Below are positions 32,535 through 34,890 of a stretch of 34,890 bases of DNA, piece after piece. Position 1 is the first letter of the stretch. Each line of letters begins with the position of its first letter. The position numbers and the translations under genes were made by a program. The notes beneath the pieces were generated by a model. That model was not told the origin of the DNA and made no database searches. It saw only the letters and a program-made list of their open reading frames with translations. The stretch lies in contig CACGEC010000005.1 of assembly GCA_902572005.1 (NCBI GenBank), forward strand, positions 1-34,890. Reading direction: 5' to 3'. The stretch comes from an uncultured Pelagibacteraceae bacterium. Lineage in GTDB: Bacteria > Pseudomonadota > Alphaproteobacteria > Pelagibacterales > Pelagibacteraceae.

Positions 32535-33712
32535 AAATTAATCATAAATTAATGGAAGATAATTTTATAAGAGAGGATTTTACTCAAACTATAAATTTAT
32601 TAAAAAAAAAAAATTCAATATTAACACAATCAAAATATGTAGAATTATTCGAGAAAAAGTGGTCTAAATGGTTAGGGGTAAAGTATTCTACATTTGTCAA
32701 TTCAGGATCTTCCGCTAATTTTATTACTATTTCTGCTTTAAAACATTTAAATAAAAACTCCAAAAAAAATGAAATTATTGTCCCTACTCTTACATGGGTT
32801 TCAGATATCAATTCTGTATTGCTAAATAACTTTAAACCAATATTTGTCGATATAAACTTGTCAAACTTATCAATGAATGAAGAAGAGGTGATAAAAAAGA
32901 TAAATAAAAAAACTCTTGCAGTTTTTATAACTCATGCTCAAGGCTTTAATGGTTTAAGTAAAAATTTAATCAAAATTTTGAAAAGAAAAAAAATTCATTT
33001 AATTGAAGATGTATGTGAAAGTCATGGTGCTACTTTTCAAAAGAAAAAGCTAGGGTGTTATGGTTTAATATCTAATTTTTCATTTTATTATGCTCACCAT
33101 TTATCAACTATAGAAGGTGGAATGGTATGCACAAATGATAAAAACATCCACGAAATGGCAAAAATGTTTAGATCCCATGGAATGGTAAGAGAAAGCAAAA
33201 ACAAAAAATTTGAAAATAAGATGATTCAGAAATATAAAGATATTTCCCCTAAATTTATTTTTTTATATCCAACTCTTAATTTTAGAAATAATGAAATTGG
33301 AGCTACAATTGGTTTGAATCAACTTAAAAGATTAGATTCAAACAACATAAAAAGAAATAGAAATTTTTTATATTTTTTAAAAAATCTTGATGAAAAAAAA
33401 TACTTTAAGGGTTATGATCTTGAAGGAATTAGTAATTACGCATTCCCTATTATTTTAAAAAAAAAAGATAAGAAATATAGACAATATTTTGAAAATAAAT
33501 TAAAAAAAGCAAATATTGAATTTAGACGAGGAAATGCAGGTGGTGGAAATCAATTAAGACAACCGTATTTAAAAAAATATTTAAAAAAAATAAATTTGAA
33601 ATTATTTCCAAATGTTGAATATGTACATGATTATGGATATTATATTGGAAATTATCCAAATTTAAAAAAAGAAAAAATAATTAAAATTACCAAATATTTA
33701 AATTCATTATAA
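32531..33712 (+). CDS. DegT-fold PLP enzyme with Lys-to-His change (ColD-like sugar 3-dehydratase)
   Basis: The 393-residue protein has the DegT/DnrJ/EryC1 fold: FVNSGSSANFITISALK (55-71), EIIVPTLTWVSDINSVL, LIEDVCESHGATF (157-169) and NFSFYYAHHLSTIEGGMVCT (182-201). Aminotransferases of this family have the PLP lysine in the last segment (YYSKHL-type); here it is His189. Replacement of that Lys by His is the defining feature of ColD (GDP-4-keto-6-deoxymannose 3-dehydratase) and RfbH, which remove the C3 hydroxyl instead of aminating. EDVCESHGA and the length (ColD about 388) also favour ColD. I infer a 3-deoxy sugar product. The substrate is presumably a nucleotide-activated 4-keto sugar made by nearby enzymes. 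Confidence 0.85.
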   Translation: MKINHKLMEDNFIREDFTQTINLLKKKNSILTQSKYVELFEKKWSKWLGVKYSTFVNSGSSANFITISALKHLNKNSKKNEIIVPTLTWVSDINSVLLNNFKPIFVDINLSNLSMNEEEVIKKINKKTLAVFITHAQGFNGLSKNLIKILKRKKIHLIEDVCESHGATFQKKKLGCYGLISNFSFYYAHHLSTIEGGMVCTNDKNIHEMAKMFRSHGMVRESKNKKFENKMIQKYKDISPKFIFLYPTLNFRNNEIGATIGLNQLKRLDSNNIKRNRNFLYFLKNLDEKKYFKGYDLEGISNYAFPIILKKKDKKYRQYFENKLKKANIEFRRGNAGGGNQLRQPYLKKYLKKINLKLFPNVEYVHDYGYYIGNYPNLKKEKIIKITKYLNSL

Positions 33713-33716
33713 TTCA

Positions 33717-34664
33717 ATGATTAATTCTAAAATAAATATACTTATTACTGGTGGTGCAGGCTATCTTGGTTCTATGATTTCAACTGAGTTAGTAAAACAA
33801 AATTTCAATGTTACAGTAATTGATTTGTTGAAGTATGATAAAGGCTCACTAAATCATTTATATGTGAATGATAATTTCAAATTAATAAAGAAAGATGTCA
33901 GGGATATCAAATTTCTAAAAAAAATAGTTAAAAAATTTGATTATATAATTCCTCTAGCAGCATTAGTCGGTGCGCCTTTATGTGAGAAATTTAAGAAAGA
34001 TGCAGTTAGTACAAATTTTGATGCAATAAATGGATTGTCAAAAGTTATAACTAACAAAAATAAAATAATATTTATGACAAGTAACTCAGGTTATGGAATA
34101 GGAGAGAAAAATAAATTTTGTGACGAAAATAGCCCCTTAAAACCAATTTCTTTGTATGGAAGAACTAAATGCGATGCTGAGAAAGTGGTGAATAATCAAA
34201 AAAATAATGTTTGTTTTAGACTAGCGACTGTTTTTGGGAATAGCTACAGAATGAGATCAGATCTATTAGTTAATAATTTTGTTCAAACAGCTATAAAAAA
34301 AAATAAGCTTACTATATTTGAACCTAAATTTAGAAGAAACTTCATTCATGTAAAAGACGTAGTTAATGCTGTAATTTTTACAATCAAAAATTTTAAAAAA
34401 ATGAATGGTGAAATTTATAATTTAGGCTTGTCAAATGCTAACTTAACTAAAATTGGATTAGCTAAAAAAATAAAGAAGTTTCATCCAAGTTTAAAAATTT
34501 CAGTTATTAAAAATCGAAAAGATCCAGATCAGAGAGATTACTTTGTTAGTAATAAAAAGATTGAAAAAGTAGGATTCAGACCTAAAGTTAATTTAGAAAA
34601 TGGAATAAAAGAGTTACTTAATATTTTTAAAAATGATCCAAATAAAATTATTAATAATTATTAG
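33717..34664 (+). CDS. NAD-dependent epimerase/dehydratase (extended SDR)
   Basis: The 315-residue protein has NILITGGAGYLGSMISTELV (7-26), acidic Asp60 after the third strand, LAALVGAPLCE (80-90), MTSNSGYG (120-127), catalytic Tyr147 and Lys151 (ISLYGRTKCDAEK) and RNFIHVKDVVNAV. It is a typical nucleotide-sugar epimerase, dehydratase or reductase; VGAPLC in place of the usual HLAA-type segment is seen in uncharacterised polysaccharide SDRs. It follows the ColD-like gene after 4 bases and so probably acts on the same intermediate. Its stop overlaps the convergent phosphatase stop by 4 bases. Confidence 0.8.
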   Translation: MINSKINILITGGAGYLGSMISTELVKQNFNVTVIDLLKYDKGSLNHLYVNDNFKLIKKDVRDIKFLKKIVKKFDYIIPLAALVGAPLCEKFKKDAVSTNFDAINGLSKVITNKNKIIFMTSNSGYGIGEKNKFCDENSPLKPISLYGRTKCDAEKVVNNQKNNVCFRLATVFGNSYRMRSDLLVNNFVQTAIKKNKLTIFEPKFRRNFIHVKDVVNAVIFTIKNFKKMNGEIYNLGLSNANLTKIGLAKKIKKFHPSLKISVIKNRKDPDQRDYFVSNKKIEKVGFRPKVNLENGIKELLNIFKNDPNKIINNY

Positions 34665-34890
34665 TTCTTAATTATTTTACTAATTTGATGAAAAAAATTA
34701 TCTCGAGCAAATTCAAAATATAAATTACTTTTTTTTGCACATTTGAGATCTGTAATTTGATCCCCAATAAAAAAACTATCTCTTTTGATAATTGGCCATT
34801 TTTTTAATAGACATTTTATCATCAAATTTCCTGGTTTTCTAAATTGACTATTTTTTTTATATTTTTTAATCAAAGCTTGTTTATGAAAAG
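34661..34890 (-). CDS. HAD-family phosphatase, GmhB/HisB-N-like (N-terminal part beyond window)
   Basis: The frame stays open to the right edge, so the gene continues outside. The visible 75 or so C-terminal residues read KNSQFRKPGNLMIKCLL followed by DSFFIGDQITDLKCAKKSNL. These correspond to the C-terminal HAD motifs III and IV (RKPxPGML and GDxxTDxxAA) of heptose-bisphosphate phosphatase GmhB and HisB-N. The zinc loop of those enzymes ends with CxCRKP just before this point; here it is NSQFRKP, so at least the last zinc cysteine is missing. With the HddA-like kinase on the other strand, a heptose-type pathway is suggested. Codon 34871-34873 (TTG) is not its start. Confidence 0.7.
   Translation of the reverse strand, partial: FHKQALIKKYKKNSQFRKPGNLMIKCLLKKWPIIKRDSFFIGDQITDLKCAKKSNLYFEFARDNFFHQISKIIKN

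Noticed and set aside
32590..32625. Frameshift at a long poly-A run in the ColD-like gene
   Set aside because: The frame is open through the run and the protein matches the family before and after it; similar A-runs occur throughout the island without breaking genes.
32531..33712. Ordinary sugar aminotransferase
   Set aside because: The PLP-binding lysine is replaced by His189, so transamination by the normal mechanism is not expected.
30323..34890. Recent mobile-element insertion bringing in the sugar genes
   Set aside because: Composition is even more AT-rich, and the island is typical of a hypervariable polysaccharide region, but no transposase, integrase, direct repeats or tRNA edge is visible in the window.

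Overview
The window looks like a piece of a streamlined, AT-rich marine alphaproteobacterium of the SAR11 clade (Pelagibacterales). The supporting signs are very low GC, Lys/Asn/Ile-rich proteins, gene gaps of a few bases or overlaps almost everywhere, a dimethylglycine-dehydrogenase/ETF module, a single Fe(III) ABC importer and a sugar-nucleotide island. Assignment to SAR11 is inference from gene content and composition; there is no rRNA in the window. I saw no tRNA, rRNA, CRISPR array, transposase or integrase.

Left part (1-10866): a partial flavodoxin-fold NAD(P)H oxidoreductase and a secreted DUF4864-like protein precede a compact four-gene unit: an FAD/GcvT dimethylglycine-dehydrogenase-type enzyme, EtfB, EtfA and ETF:quinone oxidoreductase. 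Together these could carry electrons from an N-methylated glycine to the quinone pool and the methyl carbon to tetrahydrofolate. A minus-strand group (hisI, a 2OG-Fe(II) oxygenase, DUF2237) is followed by folE, an acrylyl-CoA-reductase-type MDR protein and a LysR regulator.

Iron region (10867-15030): tandem TGATAAT-type palindromes overlap a promoter in front of a periplasmic Fe(III)-binding protein. Next come a tiny cysteine-motif ORF, a comparatively GC-rich intergenic stretch with a 16-bp perfect inverted repeat, and the permease and ATPase of the importer. AzlCD, a periplasmic thioredoxin, a persulfide-dioxygenase-type hydrolase, DUF4396, a methyltransferase, DoxX, a tiny membrane protein and HisN follow.

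Middle (19763-27390): a seven-gene minus-strand run holds two tandem SMR-fold proteins that both lack the family's essential membrane glutamate, DUF2798, a TPR protein, an unknown membrane protein, DUF1330 and an unknown periplasmic protein. Then come cysE-cysK, a VOC protein, a LysE exporter, a HisD paralogue that resembles sulfopropanediol dehydrogenase (HpsN) more than HisD, and a phosphate acyltransferase.

Right part (27430-34890): a surface-polysaccharide island. It contains a large GT-C-like membrane protein, a GDP-fucose-synthase-type SDR, and a plus-strand operon of a truncated two-subunit thiamine-diphosphate enzyme, an HddA-type GHMP kinase, a ColD-like PLP dehydratase (catalytic Lys replaced by His) and an SDR. 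A GmhB-like phosphatase is cut by the window edge. This combination suggests an unusual deoxy and/or carbon-branched sugar, and it is the best candidate here for undescribed biochemistry.
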